Positions 5,807-7,072 of a DNA stretch of 7,072 bases are shown here, in pieces. The position numbers and the translations under genes were made by a program. This DNA is from Streptosporangiaceae bacterium (GTDB lineage: Bacteria > Actinomycetota > Actinomycetes > Streptosporangiales > Streptosporangiaceae). The notes beneath the pieces are model-generated. The model was given only the letters and a program-made list of their open reading frames with translations. It was not told where the DNA came from and made no database searches. Position 1 is the stretch's first letter; each line of letters begins with the position of its first letter. The stretch spans positions 1-7,072 of the forward strand of contig JASIGS010000695.1 in the NCBI GenBank assembly GCA_030052355.1. The letters are read 5' to 3'.

Positions 5807-6913
5807 GTGGCTCAGCAGGGCTCCCCGCCCGGCCGCTCACCGCGGCAGCCCGGTTCCGGCCGCCACCACAGCAGGGCTGACGCGCCGGAGCGAGCGGCGC
5901 GGCCGAGACGCGAGCCGCCGGACCCGTCCTGGCGCGACTTCGACGCGTTCTCCCCGGACGCCGACTCCGACCTGCCGCCCTGGGCCGAGCCGAGCCTCTA
6001 CCGGGCGCGTCCCGGCGGCACCCAGCTGCGGCCGCCGCCCAGCGCTCGCCGCGAGGGCCGCCACAGCGCCCCCGCTGAGAGCGCAGAAGAGGACCCCGTC
6101 ACCGGCGAGCCCAGTGCTTCAGGCATCGGGGCTTCCGGGATCGGGGCTTCCGGGATCGGGGCTTCGGGGATCGGGGGTGCCCGGATCCGGCGGCACAGCC
6201 GCGCGGCACAGACCAGGCTGCGCAAGTCGCGCAGGCGGGTGTACCGGTGGGGCGGCGTCGCGATCGCGGCGTGCGTCGTCGCCGCCGGTATCGCCGTGCT
6301 GGTCAGCAGGCCGAGCCCCAAGCCGCCGCTGCCGTACGTGACGCATCTGCTGCCTGGTGAGTTCAAGTCGGTACCGGATGCCTGCACGGCCATCAGCCCC
6401 GCGGTCCTGAACGACGCCCTGCCCGCGGCGAACCGCAAGATCGCGCAGACGGCGTCCGGTGGCGGCGAGAGCCAGTGCAGCTTCACGGTCGACAAGAAGC
6501 CGGACTTCCTCGTGCTTGAGGTCACCGCCCAGGCGTTCCAGCCGTTCGCGGCCGCCAGCGGCGACGGGAGCGCGTCGCAGAACGCCCTCGACACCTTCAA
6601 GGCGGCGCGGCAGTCGCTGGCCCATCCGGCGAAGCACTCGCCCATCCCGCCGGCGACCATAACCGACCTGCCGGGGACCGGGCAGCAAGCGTTCATGGCG
6701 TTCGAGGTCGAGTCCGGCAGCGGCACCAGCAAGATCGACGACGACGTCGCGATCGTGACCATCCTGGAGCGCAACGTGCTGATCACGGTGTCGCTGCAGG
6801 GTCAGGAGTCTGGACAGGGTTTCGGGCCGGTCGCGCCCGCCATCCTGCAGGCGGAAGCGCAGCACGTGGCCGGCAACATGCTCGCCAAGGTGAAGAAGCA
6901 GCCGTCCGCCTGA
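5807..6913 (+). CDS. Hypothetical single-pass membrane protein with disordered N-terminus and extracytoplasmic domain
   Basis: Not a family I can name with confidence. From GTG 5807 it is 368 aa. Residues 1–103 are rich in Pro, Arg, Ser and acidic residues and look disordered, with an aromatic/acidic patch SWRDFDAFSPDADSDLPPWAEP (split at 41–50 and 51–62). Residues 104–123 are four copies of ASGIG. A strongly basic stretch (127–147, many Arg and Lys) precedes one membrane helix (about 149–167, GGVAIAACVVAAGIAVLVS), predicting N-inside, C-outside topology. The roughly 200-residue outer part has only two cysteines, Cys193 (PDACTAIS) and Cys224 (SQCSF), well placed for a disulfide. This ACTAISPAVLNDALP…QCSF layout is loosely like actinobacterial DUF3558-type exported proteins, which is only a hint. 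It ends in a basic tail. The gene has its own candidate promoter and a good ribosome-binding site, and is convergent with the next gene. It occupies the place where tsaB is often found, but has no resemblance to TsaB. Confidence 0.8.
   Translation: MAQQGSPPGRSPRQPGSGRHHSRADAPERAARPRREPPDPSWRDFDAFSPDADSDLPPWAEPSLYRARPGGTQLRPPPSARREGRHSAPAESAEEDPVTGEPSASGIGASGIGASGIGASGIGGARIRRHSRAAQTRLRKSRRRVYRWGGVAIAACVVAAGIAVLVSRPSPKPPLPYVTHLLPGEFKSVPDACTAISPAVLNDALPAANRKIAQTASGGGESQCSFTVDKKPDFLVLEVTAQAFQPFAAASGDGSASQNALDTFKAARQSLAHPAKHSPIPPATITDLPGTGQQAFMAFEVESGSGTSKIDDDVAIVTILERNVLITVSLQGQESGQGFGPVAPAILQAEAQHVAGNMLAKVKKQPSA
6116..6175 (+). repeat. Four in-frame 15-base tandem repeats (ASGIG x4)
   Basis: Four units starting at 6116, 6131, 6146 and 6161. 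The second and third are identical (GCTTCCGGGATCGGG), the first differs at 2 positions and the fourth at 1. They code for ASGIG four times in the cytoplasmic linker of the membrane protein. Bases just after 6175 (GGT GCC CGG ATC CGG) may be a decayed fifth unit. Near-identity at DNA level suggests recent slippage-type expansion. Confidence 0.9.
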
Positions 6914-6942
6914 CCGGGTTCGCGGTCGCTTCAGCTCGCGAC
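6911..6942. terminator. Overlapping stem-loops between convergent genes, possible bidirectional terminator
   Basis: GACCG (6912–6916) pairs with CGGTC (6923–6927) around a 6-base loop, and the overlapping GTCGC (6925–6929) can instead pair with GCGAC (6938–6942). The first hairpin contains part of the membrane protein stop codon, and the second spans the stop of the − strand gene. Stems are only 5 bp and no U-run follows. Only 17 bases separate the two stops. Confidence 0.25.
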
Positions 6943-7072
6943 GCCGACGTGCCTGCGCACCGCCCGCTGATCGCCGATTAGTGCGAGCATGCTGGCCGCG
7001 AGGTCAGCCCGGGAGACCGTGAAGGCGTGCGGCAGGCTCGCGTCGATCGCCGTGCGGTATCGCCCGCTGGCG
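6931..7072 (-). CDS. NAD(P)-binding SDR/NmrA-like protein, C-terminal end only
   Basis: Reading the − strand from the right edge, the frame is open for 46 codons to a TGA at 6933–6931. The translated tail includes GRYRTAIDASLPHAFTVSR, ADLAASMLALIGDQ and ends RRHVGVAS. The pattern YRTA…SRADLAxxML…VRRHVGVA is typical of the C-terminus of actinobacterial NAD(P)H-binding proteins of the atypical SDR / NmrA type (single-domain Rossmann reductase- or epimerase-like). The Rossmann GxxGxxG and the active site lie outside the window, so the substrate cannot be judged. The family call rests on this short tail only. Confidence 0.7.
   Translation of the reverse strand, partial: ASGRYRTAIDASLPHAFTVSRADLAASMLALIGDQRAVRRHVGVAS

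Noticed and set aside
5706..6341. 211-codon open frame on + with LPGSG repeats
   Set aside because: It is the out-of-frame reading of the membrane protein gene; the repeats are the same 15-base units read in another frame, and the true frame has a membrane helix and a full outer domain.

Overview
This is a high-GC window (third codon positions almost all G or C) with GTG starts, tight gene overlaps and a recognisable nnr–alr–hydrolase–tsaE order. All of this points to a chromosomal segment of an actinomycete (Actinomycetota). I cannot fix the genus from sequence alone. I see no mobile element, tRNA or rRNA gene, CRISPR array or phage gene.

Layout from left to right. (1) The 3' part of a bifunctional NAD(P)H-hydrate repair gene (nnr) on +, cut by the left edge. 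(2) A complete S9 prolyl-oligopeptidase-family peptidase on −, convergent with nnr and only 7 bases from it. (3) A 98-base divergent intergenic region with a plausible promoter for a leaderless peptidase mRNA and a small inverted repeat. (4) A tightly packed + strand group: alanine racemase (alr), an alpha/beta hydrolase whose start lies inside the alr 3' end, and tsaE, which overlaps the hydrolase stop by 4 bases. (5) A 130-base gap with a stem-loop and a candidate promoter. (6) A single-pass membrane protein of unknown function with a disordered N-terminus, a short tandem repeat and an extracytoplasmic domain. (7) The C-terminal end of a − strand NAD(P)-binding SDR/NmrA-like protein, cut by the right edge.

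The genes are mostly housekeeping: nicotinamide cofactor repair, D-alanine supply for the cell wall, and tRNA t6A modification. The S9 peptidase sits between nnr and alr, which are commonly close neighbours in actinobacteria. The usual downstream partners of tsaE (tsaB, rimI, tsaD) are not the next genes. The most notable observation is the alanine racemase. It has the catalytic Lys and Tyr and lies in the expected syntenic place, but its normally conserved substrate-gate loop (CMDQ-type) reads NQNH, and two other active-site motifs also deviate. I do not see a clearly new multi-gene system here. The findings below are local anomalies, with terminators and promoters called by eye.
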